Positions 20,198 through 29,898 of a DNA stretch of 64,000 nucleotides are shown in pieces; the first letter of the stretch is position 1, and each line of letters begins with the position of its first letter. Below the pieces are notes generated by a model. It saw only the letters and a program-made list of their open reading frames with translations, was not told where the DNA came from and made no database searches. The position numbers and the translations under genes are program-made. This DNA comes from Saccharomycopsis malanga. Lineage: Eukaryota; Ascomycota; Saccharomycetes; Ascoideales; Saccharomycopsidaceae. The stretch lies in contig CP025322.1 of the NCBI GenBank assembly GCA_004014935.1, positions 434,001-498,000 of the forward strand, read 5' to 3'.

Positions 20198-22102
20198 TCA
20201 ACTCCAATTTTCAATAACATAATCCTTAAGCATGTCTCCAACGGTTTTTCCACCGTAGTGTTTGAATTCATAAGCATGATCCTCACTGAAGCCATTTACT
20301 TTATTCAAAGCATATGCGATATACGGCTGCAAAAAATCGTAGAACACTAAGTCGATGTTTTCCTTATTGTCATCAACAATCTCAATTGATCTCACAATAT
20401 TTGGGGAGTTGTCCTTACCATGGTTGTATGGTACATGAGGAGTGTCATCACCATCACATCCAGCGTCATCACAAGTAACATAACCTTTAGAGAGCTTCAT
20501 CGCATCAGAAGGATCAATATTGTCTTTCCAATTAGGAGGCAAGGCATGATATTTTGAATTATAGGCTAACTTACTAGGATGCGCTAGATCATTCAAGTCC
20601 AAGCTTTTTCCAGAACTTTCGCTAGCCATAATGTAGTCAAAGCTGTTCAATACATCTATGGCCCGCCTGGCATTTGTCAAAGTCATATTAGGCAAGTATA
20701 GCCATTTGTTCTGAAATGGAGACACTATGAACATGGTATCCTGAGTGAAAGGGCCTTTGTATAAGTCATATCTAATGGATCCAGAATTGATGAGAACCAC
20801 CCTAGAGTTTTTCTCGTGCTTCTTGTGTTTATCATCACTTTCAAGTCTCACCAAAATATTGTCCTCAAGGAAGGTATATAAATTTGAACTACTTGGATAC
20901 GAGTTGTCAATTATTAAATAATTCTGCGGAACAACACCAAACTTCTCAGTGATATTCAACAAATGCCTTTGAATGTTCAAATTTTTAGATATAAGCAGTC
21001 CTTTTTCAGTGGGAAAGGTCTTGTAGTCTTTATGAGAATGAGTGTGAAATGAGTAAAGATTGAAGTCAATATAACGACGGTTGAATGACACACTGCCGGC
21101 GTCACTACCTTCCAGAGGAGCGTAATCATCATCAAAATCAATGCCCAAAAATCCCACAGTTTCGCAATATCTACCACTTTGAAGGGCAACTGACTTGTCG
21201 TCCAATATGGAATAATCTCTTATATGACTATGACCACCGCTGTATTGGACAATAATGTTAGGGTAGTACTTTCTAATTACAGAGTGAATTGCGTTGATTT
21301 CAGGAAAATTATCTACCTTTTGAACTGGTAAGTGGCCGAGTACAACAATCAAATCAATTTTTCCAACATTGCTCTTCAAAACGTCATGAAACCATTCCTC
21401 TTGTACTGTCTTTTCCACCTTACGTACTCTAGTCTGAGGATTGAACCGTCCGAAATTGAACAAAAAGCCAAACGACAAGACCTTAAGGTTCTGGTTTTTT
21501 GTACTAAACAATCTGTACTTTGATCCAAAGTCCTTCCATTCATCATCAATCAAAATTTGAACATTAGCAGCAAGATATTTTTCCTGATACTTAGCCACCA
21601 CCAATTCGTATTCTTGAAAAGAACTGCTAGCAAGATAAAGCTCATGATTACCTATTGTAAGTAAATCAAAATCTTGTTCTGCAAAAAAAGGTGTGGAGAC
21701 TTCTCCATTTATCGGACTTGCATCACTAAGTCCATTTCCATCATGCTTATCGCCAGAATCCAATACAATCAAATCCACTCCTATGGAATCTGCGTAATCA
21801 CGAAGATGTTTAACAAATGACACATAATCGCCCCAATCAGCACCATAGTTTTTCTGGTTCAAATGACCAGCATACCACGCATGAGTATCGGTAGTGTGCA
21901 AAAAGTTGACTTTACCCCATTTAAGTTCCCTCAATTTCACATTCGTCTTTGGATTTAATGCTGAAGGCTGTTGCGCTATTCCAAGTTCCGTTTCAAGCTC
22001 TAAGAGTTGTTGCAAGTCATTAAGAAACAAGTTAAAACACTGGATAGACCTTAATAGCGTGACTAACAATATGAACTGACTTTTGAATGATATTCCCAAC
22101 AT
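20198..22102 (-). CDS. Secreted/vacuolar calcineurin-like phosphoesterase, YHR202W family
   Basis: This 634-residue protein belongs to the 5'-nucleotidase branch of binuclear metallophosphoesterases. All metal-binding motifs are present in order: FLHTTDTHAW (about 67-76), LDSGDKHDG (about 114), IGNHELY (about 151) and GGHSHIRD (about 290). A C-terminal nucleotidase-type domain follows. The N-terminus (residues 1-22, ending SIQC) is a signal peptide, so the enzyme enters the secretory route. The S. cerevisiae relative YHR202W (SMN1) lies in the same chromosomal block as HTM1, SKN7 and SET5, neighbours here too. The likely substrate is a nucleotide or NAD-derived nucleotide, by family only. N-x-S/T sites occur in the C-terminal half. 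Confidence 0.9.
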   Translation of the reverse strand: MLGISFKSQFILLVTLLRSIQCFNLFLNDLQQLLELETELGIAQQPSALNPKTNVKLRELKWGKVNFLHTTDTHAWYAGHLNQKNYGADWGDYVSFVKHLRDYADSIGVDLIVLDSGDKHDGNGLSDASPINGEVSTPFFAEQDFDLLTIGNHELYLASSSFQEYELVVAKYQEKYLAANVQILIDDEWKDFGSKYRLFSTKNQNLKVLSFGFLFNFGRFNPQTRVRKVEKTVQEEWFHDVLKSNVGKIDLIVVLGHLPVQKVDNFPEINAIHSVIRKYYPNIIVQYSGGHSHIRDYSILDDKSVALQSGRYCETVGFLGIDFDDDYAPLEGSDAGSVSFNRRYIDFNLYSFHTHSHKDYKTFPTEKGLLISKNLNIQRHLLNITEKFGVVPQNYLIIDNSYPSSSNLYTFLEDNILVRLESDDKHKKHEKNSRVVLINSGSIRYDLYKGPFTQDTMFIVSPFQNKWLYLPNMTLTNARRAIDVLNSFDYIMASESSGKSLDLNDLAHPSKLAYNSKYHALPPNWKDNIDPSDAMKLSKGYVTCDDAGCDGDDTPHVPYNHGKDNSPNIVRSIEIVDDNKENIDLVFYDFLQPYIAYALNKVNGFSEDHAYEFKHYGGKTVGDMLKDYVIENWS

Positions 22103-24001
22103 GGTCTTGTTTAAGATAAGATCTATTCAAACCTGCACACTGGCCTAATAATGCGCTTTTTTTTCTATCCCTTTATAATTGTTTCTTCCAGATTATAATA
22201 AGCATTTATTTATATCAAAGATGTTAACCTGAATACCCCTCGTTCTTTTAAAGCATATGACTTGTTTATACTCGTCATTTGATGATCATAGTTACAATTC
22301 CTCCACATTGATAACATAATCACAAGGCTTGCTGCGCGTGTCATGAGGGTGATGCATGTGAATGCCTGCAGATGCATATAGGTGCGTCCAACATCAATCA
22401 TTAAAGATAACCTTTCCGTTGCTACCGTCTCAAAACTTCTTTCAGTTAAACATTGAGGAAATGGCATTAAAATATATGATTAAATAATTCAAACTTCGAT
22501 TCAAATATCTCTATGAATTAAACCTTCTTGGCTTTCAAAATATTGTACCAGTGTAGATCATTGATTTACTCCAACTTTCTTTTCTTTTAGCTGGTCTTTA
22601 TTAACTGCAATGATAATAATATGTCAAAACACTTTAATAATATAAAATGCTGGTCATTAAAGGCTCTTGTCAAGCATATTTCATTCAGTATGTTTAAGAT
22701 GTCGCATATAGTTACTAAAAATTTCCAGCATCCCTAGAAAATTTTTATTTCAACCAGTATACCTATTTATCTTTTATATAACAGGCCATATATGAATTTC
22801 CATCAAAACGGATTAAAATTTTTTATAAATAGAGCTTAGCAGCACCAGTGCTTCCTTATGACTGAGCAATTTCTTAGAGCATGGAGCATGGCTATAGAGT
22901 CGGAAGGAGGCGCATATCTCTGCTTTCTTAGAATGGAATCTTAATATTTGGTTTCTCTGAGAGAAAAATAAAAACCTAAAAAAAACATATTTGAGTGTAA
23001 TTAAATTGTTAATTTTTTATATACTTTCAACGGTTTTCCTGTCCAATAATGGATGCAGATCTAGAATCATTGGGTAAGACCTCATTTTTAGGCTTGGGCG
23101 TACCTGAGTTATATAACGTTTTCTTCAAAGTATACTAGTACTAGACCACTGTAAAATTCTTACAAAATACCCGGATAACATATCTATGTTTTTATATCAC
23201 TGCCTTATCCCTTGATCATATACAATGTGGTTACAAATGTTCTCTCTATGATTATTGCTTTACCGTTGCGGAAAATCATCAACAGAGGCGCGACTCATCT
23301 ATTCCGATAGTGTATAGAAATTGTGCCTGCCCAGTCAAAAAGTTAATTTCTTGATAGGTCAGCTGAACAGAGAAGAAGCTGTTTGAAAGAGCATGTAATC
23401 CAAAACATGTTAAGAAATATACAAAAGTTTTTTTTTTTTTTTTTTTTTTTTTTGATTAACGTGATATTTTAGTCTAGCTTCGCACATTCTCTATATTTCA
23501 GCTTCCAAAAAGTATAACCCCTAATGTGTGAGTTACTGTAATGTATTACACAGAGTGGATTTATAAGGTTTACGGAGAAAAACATAATTGTAATTGTTCG
23601 CCGATAGAGGTAGTAAGTTTAGCTACTATTCATAGCATTCCGATGCGGAGCGACTAAAATTCCAAAATGCAACAAATGCCTTACGATCATGTATGATGTG
23701 ATCCATGGATATTTCAATGGCACCATTAGCTTGTGCTATAATTATATTGCAAAGAGGCATCGCCGCCCCTATTTAGTGTAGCCTTTGATGACTTGGTTGC
23801 TTTTGAGTTGGCACCGGTTAGACTGGATGCATTATCTTTAGGCTCAAAATCTGCAAGTCAATAACCGATACTGTCTCCATTGAAATTTTTAAAAGCGAAT
23901 TATTTATAAATTGTGACTTGCTTCAAATAGTCTGTGTTTTTTTTCTGTTCATTTGTTTTTGTAAGATTTCATAACAGTTTTACACTTTTTTAGCCCAATA
24001 A
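22103..24001. other. 1.9 kb intergenic region
   Basis: It holds the promoter of the YHR202W-like gene on the left and of the orphan gene at 24002 on the right. A 26-base T run lies at 23428-23453. Short frames (22210-22467 minus; a 29-codon frame from 23049 starting MDADLESLGK) show no family likeness. A CCCCT element near 23767 could be a stress site. No RNA gene was recognised. Confidence 0.5.
23428..23453. repeat. 26-base poly(T) tract
   Basis: An uninterrupted run of 26 T on the plus strand. It could be a nucleosome-free promoter tract, or the poly(A) end of an old minus-strand retrocopy. No gene-like sequence that would suit the latter was found beside it. Confidence 0.9.
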
Positions 24002-24718
24002 ATGAACTTGAAGAAGTTGTTTAAGGGAAAAAAAGTTGAGCCAGAGACGGCGGCTCTTCCTGAGTTAGTATCCTCCAGCTCAATAGAAAGTCCTATTGAT
24101 CTGGATGGCCAAAGTCTTCATAGTTTCAATTTTACTTCAAACCAAAATGGATCAGAAAATTCTAATCAAAGAATACCTTTGACCATCAATACTGATCTCA
24201 ACATGACCAAAAACCCCAAATTGATGCATATGCAGTCTAGCAAGGTGGAAGAATCTAATTTTGTATCCATTGGCTTGAGATTAGTGGCTAGTCCAACGGA
24301 CGAAGTTGATGTTTCTTGCCAACTTCCAGTCAACAACAAGTCCATTAGCAATAGAAACTCGCATAGATTTTCAAATATTAGTCCTAACTATAAGATTAAA
24401 CGTTTGCCTGTGGAAACCATCGAGGCTTTAAATGCAACCTTTAGTGAATTTGTCGGTGGAGAAGACGCTTTGCAGTATAAATCCCTTGACCCACTAGCAA
24501 AGGCGGCTTACTTGTTAGAACCAAGGAATGCATCCAAACTCAATAAAAAGCATGAATCTATTATTAGCAGTGTCAGTAACTTAATGCTTAAAAGTCCATC
24601 TCAACATTTCCAAGTCTCCTTTTCACCTGTTTTCAACAACGACGCTAAATTTGCCAATTTTTCAGAGCTTGAAGAAAATGATTATCTTGAAAGTAAGACA
24701 CCCACGGTTGCTATATGA
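24002..24718 (+). CDS. Orphan Ser/Asn-rich protein, function unknown
   Basis: A 238-residue frame with an ATG at 24002 and a basic N-terminus (MNLKKLFKGKKVEPE) that could bind membranes or RNA. The central part is Ser/Asn-rich and probably disordered. A more ordered patch at about 137-175 (ETIEALNATFSEFVGGEDAL) suggests one short helical module. There is no signal peptide, membrane segment or known motif. I do not recognise the family. It sits between the YHR202W-like gene and HTM1, where S. cerevisiae carries the RPS4B ribosomal gene. The open length and codon use support a real gene. Confidence 0.7.
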   Translation: MNLKKLFKGKKVEPETAALPELVSSSSIESPIDLDGQSLHSFNFTSNQNGSENSNQRIPLTINTDLNMTKNPKLMHMQSSKVEESNFVSIGLRLVASPTDEVDVSCQLPVNNKSISNRNSHRFSNISPNYKIKRLPVETIEALNATFSEFVGGEDALQYKSLDPLAKAAYLLEPRNASKLNKKHESIISSVSNLMLKSPSQHFQVSFSPVFNNDAKFANFSELEENDYLESKTPTVAI

Positions 24719-26319
24719 TTCAATATTTCCTTCACTTCTAATTATTACTTTTCTTTCGGGCTACTAATTTCAGGTTACTATTCATTTCTTCTGCTGTTTT
24801 GATACTCAATCTTGGTCTTCTTTTTTTTAATTGGTCTACAATCAAGAGTTGTTTATTTCGAAGGACATTTGCTACTATCAGCGCCTTTTAGCTATTATCA
24901 TGACTGCGAGCACCTTCACTACTTTTCAACTACATTCCATCAAAAGCTAATATTTCAACTACAAAAATTTTCATTGACAACACTCGCTAAAATTTCATAT
25001 TGACCTGACGAAGCTACCGTTACTAATCATACTTAAATTCCCTACAAGTCTCTCAACTCCATTTGCCCAGCACCTATTATGCGTACTGTCCTATTGCTTT
25101 GACTTTCACTCCCGTTTACCAATTTCATTTTATCCACTTCATTCCTATTGTTATTTAAATTGCTGGCCAGTTCCACTTTAAATTTAACTAGTACATTTAC
25201 AAGTGCGACATAATCGTGTGCTAAACATTACAGCCATCCAAGTGTCAATCGATAAATTTTGACAGCTATAACAACAGCGTTGTAAGCAGCTTTTGGATCC
25301 TTCGTTCACCCTTTACTTTCTCTTTTAATAGGCCATATTATGTGATATACTTATTTCTATGTAATTTACGTTGCAATATGTTAGTCCAAACTTAATTGCA
25401 TCACTATTCAAGAAGCTCCGGTGACAGCCGAGCAATTACGTCAAGGACGGTATAAACTAACTGACTGTATAAAGAAGGGAACCAATAAAAATGGTTATTG
25501 ACTGTACAATCTAATAGCAATATAAAAGGTATATCAAGTATTTGACTGCTGTAAAATTTCTGTCAGTACGGTAACGACTTCATCATTCTTTGATAGCTGG
25601 GTTTCTTCAAAAGCTTTTATTAATTCAACAAACATTTTTTGTAACTTGAAGCTGTAATAAACTGCTCAGGCACATCCACTTCTGCTTTATCAATCTGTCG
25701 CAAAATTTGGAATACATTTTTTTTTGAGCGCTGAGACACTTTTGGTTTTGCCATCAAGTTATAGCTAGGACAGTTCTATAAAAAACTATGGAGTTTGAAA
25801 CACCGGGATTTACCTCTTTTCTCTAAGTCTGGAATATATCTTCAAGTTCTCTTCTCTCAGGCTTCCTCAGTTTCAGTTTGAGCTTCACTGAGAAAGAATT
25901 GGAAATAGTCAATAAGCCTGCTGTTTATCAAGTAGTATGTATGTGATGTATTCTATTGTTAACTGTCTTTTGTAAGTGTATAAGTAGATCTCAATGAAAA
26001 TAAACCAAGCTTACCGTAATTGGATTTCATTTCAATACTCTTATATTTACATTGGTACAATACAAGGAATTTCAACTACATTATATTACATTACCAAACA
26101 GGGATATTTATTTAGCGTAACTTGAGCCATTAACAGTCCATGTTGAAGTGTCAAAAAACAGTTTCATGGTGCGCACAAAAAATGTCGCAAGGTAACAACA
26201 TGATCGATGAAAATTAATCATTATATCGTGTAAGCTATGAAATAATTCAACAACAACATTAAGGACGAGTAAGATAGTACAGCACTTCTACTGAGCCATT
26301 GCTCAGCTTGTATTAAGTG
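24719..26319. other. 1.6 kb intergenic region with one broken small gene
   Basis: It contains the 3' end of the orphan gene, T-rich DNA, a split small frame on the minus strand (25534-25754) and the HTM1 promoter. An open frame at 24812-25003 is hydrophobic and T-rich and starts with GTG or a late ATG; I read it as chance. Confidence 0.5.
25534..25754 (-). pseudogene. Small gene split by a one-base shift in an A run
   Basis: From ATG 25754, 44 codons read MAKPKVSQRSKKNVFQ to ITASSYKKCLLN and stop at 25620. In the next frame an ATG at 25635 opens 33 codons (MFVELIKAFEETQLSKND to TEILQQSNT, stop at 25534). The two pieces overlap at a run of six A (25635-25640). Both halves look like charged, helical protein, and their combined length is 221 nt, one short of a multiple of three. 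It could be a one-base sequencing error, a recent pseudogene, or two chance frames. I do not recognise the protein. It has no membrane segment. Confidence 0.45.
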
Positions 26320-28821
26320 ATGTTCTTGAAAAGAAGTTCAAGCGGTGTTTCAATAATCTGGATTCTCGTTTTTACCTTGTTCTTGGGATGGGGCCACACT
26401 AGTAATTGTGATGATATTTTTAAATGTGGAACTTTTACCAAAGATCATTTGAAACGGCTTCGGGAGGAAACACGAAGTCTATTTTTACATGGATGGAATT
26501 CCTATATGGAATTTGGATATCCCGCTGATGAAGTCAAGCCGATTTCTTGTGCTCCCTATGGGCCTAATTATGAAAATTCAATGGATCTTCGAAACGATGT
26601 TCTTGGAAATTATTCGTCAACTTTGCTCGATAGTATAGACACATTCATTATAATGGGAGATCGTGAAGGATTTGCCAAGTATATCAAGTATGTGGAGAAT
26701 ATTTCCTTTGATATCAATTCCACGGTACAAGTGTTTGAAACGTCCATTCGTGCATTAGGTAGTTTATTGACTTGCCATTTGTATGCATCCGATGAAAAAA
26801 AAGGCTTTAAAGTTGAAGGCTACAATAATTCACTTTTATTAAAGGCATACGATTTAGGCCAGAGGTTACTTCCTGCTTATGAAACCAAAACAGGTGTTCC
26901 TTTTGCTCGTATCAACTTAAAATATGGAATGGAGCCCGTTCATCCAAACCTTTTCTACGAAACATGTACAGCTGGTGCTGGATCGCCAATGCTTGAAATG
27001 ACATTGCTATCGAAATTAACTGGTGTCCCTATATTTGAAGAAGTGTCTAAAAATGCCTTCATGACGCTTTGGGAATCACGTAGTACGTTGGATTTGATAC
27101 CAATGAATCTTGACCCCCAAAAAGGGAAATGGTTACTGCACATTAGTGGAATCGGCGCTAGTATTGATTCCTTTTTCGAATATGCCTTAAAAGGAGCTAT
27201 ATTATTTGATGACGTAGAGCTTTTCAACGTATGGGAGTCTTCATACAAGGCACTTTCTATCCATTCAAAGAATGATTGGTTTTTTTCTAATGTTGTGATT
27301 GATTCAGGGTTTGCAACTACCCAATGGATTGATTCACTCAGTGCGTTTTTTCCTGGTTTGTTGGTCTTAGCTGGTAAGATAGAGGATGCGGTTCATGTAC
27401 ATACATTATTCTTGAAGTTATGGAACACTTTTGCATCAATTCCAGAACGTTGGGTATACCTGGGCGGTATTCCTAGTGTCAGCCGGGCCATTGCCTTGGA
27501 ATGGTATCCCTTGAGACCAGAGTTTATTGAATCTACGTATTATTTGTATCGCGCCACTAAAGATCCTTTATACTTACAAATTGGCGTAAGAATTTTGAAG
27601 GATTACAAAGAAAGCTTCAAAGCAAAATGTGGATTTGCTGGAATGCAAGATATTCGAAGCGGTGATCGGCAGGACAGAATGGAGAGTTTTGTTTTAAGTG
27701 AGACTTTAAAATATTTATATTTATTGTTTGATGAAGACAACCCTATACATAAAGACTCGTCAAATATCATTTTTTCTACAGAAGGACATCCAATGTGGCT
27801 TGATCAGTCTTTGATTATCCCATATGAACAAGTAACAAAAAATGACAAGGAAGAACTAATGCAAAACTGGGCCTTCAATGAATTGCAAAAACCAGCTTAT
27901 AAAAAAATCAGTTCAGGAGGAGTAATGAACTCCATAGATGACTTCATCAAAAAATTCATCAAACATCATAAAACTGATCGTAAGGCACTGCTTACATTCA
28001 AACAACAAATTTTTCGTGCCAAATTGGAACGTGTCTCAATGGCCGGCATACAAAATTATGGTTTGATATTGATAGATGAAGATTTTAATGATGCCAACAA
28101 ATGTTGTGACGCTGATTTCTTCAAAGGCTCTGGGTTTTTTTCGGAATTAATATCGTGGGAAAAGTTCTATGAGATTGATGACAAGTACCGAACAACTCTA
28201 TTGCGACCGTGGTACTTGGAACACAATTATAGCAATTTAGAGTTAGAAAATAGATTTTATGATCGTTGGGCTGATTATAAACGAAATCAGTGCAAGAGAA
28301 GACAAACTAGCGAGGTAACTGAAATTTTATTTGGGGACAAAAACGATATACGATACTCACAAGCTGATGAAATCAAACTTCAAGATGTTCTCAGGTATAA
28401 TAAATACTTGTCCAACAATTTCATTGGCCATGACCCCAAAGTGAAACCTGGCGACTTTTGGGTTCCAACTTTGAGTGGTATAAGGGCTCGTATCGAAACC
28501 TTAAAGGTTGGATACATTGATTCTAGCAATAGTGAAATAACCGAGACACGAGTCAAAGAAGTTCGAAACCGGTCGCTTATTTTTGATCTCAGCGATGTGA
28601 GAGACCTTGACGGGCTGTGTGATGCAAAAGAACGTCCGAAGTTTTTACGGATTATCACCCTTAACGGAAAGAAGGTGCCGCAGGGAGCGGTGGTGTGGGT
28701 TTCTGAGCAGTGTGTTAGCAGTAAAACAAAACAGCTGCCAATTAAAATGGGTAAGGGAAATTCTGTGCTTATCGATAACGACCCTGTTGAAAACATGTTT
28801 ATCTGGACGCAAAAGGTTTGA
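26320..28821 (+). CDS. HTM1: Htm1/Mnl1, ER-degradation alpha-1,2-mannosidase (GH47, EDEM)
   Basis: Htm1, with Pdi1, trims one mannose from N-glycans of misfolded ER proteins, making the signal read by Yos9 for ERAD. The ATG at 26320 (preceded by an in-frame GTG) gives 833 residues with a signal peptide (about 1-28). The GH47 barrel contains the family landmarks in order: VFETSIRALGSLL, HPNLFYETCTAGAGSP, SGIGASIDSFFEYALK, EWYPLRPEFIESTYYLYRAT, DRMESFVLSETLKYLYLLF and FSTEGHP. The EDEM-specific C-terminal half follows and is less conserved. Several N-x-S/T sites agree with an ER lumenal protein. Size is close to S. cerevisiae Htm1 (about 796). It is upstream of SKN7 on the same strand, as in S. 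cerevisiae but without SCH9 between. Confidence 0.95.
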   Translation: MFLKRSSSGVSIIWILVFTLFLGWGHTSNCDDIFKCGTFTKDHLKRLREETRSLFLHGWNSYMEFGYPADEVKPISCAPYGPNYENSMDLRNDVLGNYSSTLLDSIDTFIIMGDREGFAKYIKYVENISFDINSTVQVFETSIRALGSLLTCHLYASDEKKGFKVEGYNNSLLLKAYDLGQRLLPAYETKTGVPFARINLKYGMEPVHPNLFYETCTAGAGSPMLEMTLLSKLTGVPIFEEVSKNAFMTLWESRSTLDLIPMNLDPQKGKWLLHISGIGASIDSFFEYALKGAILFDDVELFNVWESSYKALSIHSKNDWFFSNVVIDSGFATTQWIDSLSAFFPGLLVLAGKIEDAVHVHTLFLKLWNTFASIPERWVYLGGIPSVSRAIALEWYPLRPEFIESTYYLYRATKDPLYLQIGVRILKDYKESFKAKCGFAGMQDIRSGDRQDRMESFVLSETLKYLYLLFDEDNPIHKDSSNIIFSTEGHPMWLDQSLIIPYEQVTKNDKEELMQNWAFNELQKPAYKKISSGGVMNSIDDFIKKFIKHHKTDRKALLTFKQQIFRAKLERVSMAGIQNYGLILIDEDFNDANKCCDADFFKGSGFFSELISWEKFYEIDDKYRTTLLRPWYLEHNYSNLELENRFYDRWADYKRNQCKRRQTSEVTEILFGDKNDIRYSQADEIKLQDVLRYNKYLSNNFIGHDPKVKPGDFWVPTLSGIRARIETLKVGYIDSSNSEITETRVKEVRNRSLIFDLSDVRDLDGLCDAKERPKFLRIITLNGKKVPQGAVVWVSEQCVSSKTKQLPIKMGKGNSVLIDNDPVENMFIWTQKV

Positions 28822-29898
28822 TGATAGATGCCCGTTGAAGTATGAAAGCCTTCTTTATTTTCACTTGTCGATATTCTCGATCAAAAGTAAATGAACTGTA
28901 ATTTAGTATAGCATGTAATATAAAAAGTTCATAGTAGAATTTTTTCAAGTTGAAGAAACTTGATAGTCAAAAGCAATTAAATTATAGACAAATCCATGAC
29001 CAAAGCATGATATTAATCCATCAAGTAGATCATTCATTTTCCACCATGTGAATTAAATATAAACTATCAATGCTTCTGGCTTCGTATGATGGCACTACTG
29101 GCCTTCATTAATCAAGCTCTTCAATGTTCCTTACAGCTCTACACTTACAACCATGTTTCATGCCGTCAACATTTGTAATTTTTTTGTTTATTTAATTTCG
29201 TTACTTCATACTCACTATCTACATGTAGAGCTGCACCTTGCACTCCCTTACATAATCATCACAATACCATTACATAACAAGGCTGTGCGTGTTGCTGCAT
29301 GTTCTGATTGGCCGAAATTACGGTTGCGTGCTTTTAGCCAGTTTTCGGTGTTTTTGGGGCGAGGAAATTCCAGCGTCTTTTTCTTGTTTGAACAATAGAA
29401 TTACATTATTATTACTTATGCTTTCAGACCACTGTCTCTGTCCGTAGGTTTAACTGGTATGGACATAATCTTGTGACCACCATCACTATCTACATACACA
29501 CACCAGCTTCCAAGACACACTGCAGCCTTTCCAGTTCTCTAAATCATCATAGAAAGAACTGTTAGTTTTTATTTGATTTTCAGTGTAGTGGGCTAACAAT
29601 TAGACGCTTTTCGATTTCACGTTTTTCGATTTTCTTTTTTCTTCCGATTTTTTTTTTCAAGGCATCGAGAAATTTAAATCAATAACGGTTTTCACAGCAT
29701 ATATTAGTTGCGATACAGTGAAGCAGAGCTCTGGAGGAATTATTTGGTTTGGCAGGATTAAGGTCAATATTTAGTTTTGACGTCTATATACTGAGTTAGG
29801 GAATCACGCGGTTTGATTTAAGAAACATAGGCACGATTAGTTTCTACTTGCGAATGTATAGCTTATGTGGTTTATAAGGATCCGCTGCACCAGAAAAC
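28822..29898. other. Intergenic, HTM1 3' end and SKN7 promoter
   Basis: About 1.1 kb; S. cerevisiae has SCH9 here and this window does not. A T/C-rich block at 29620-29660 and an AT-rich region before 29899 suit a promoter. The frame at 29153-29398 has no early ATG and no family likeness. Confidence 0.5.

Noticed and set aside
22210-22467. 85-codon minus-strand frame
   Set aside because: It has a proper ATG, but its composition is unlike the neighbouring genes and no motif is visible.
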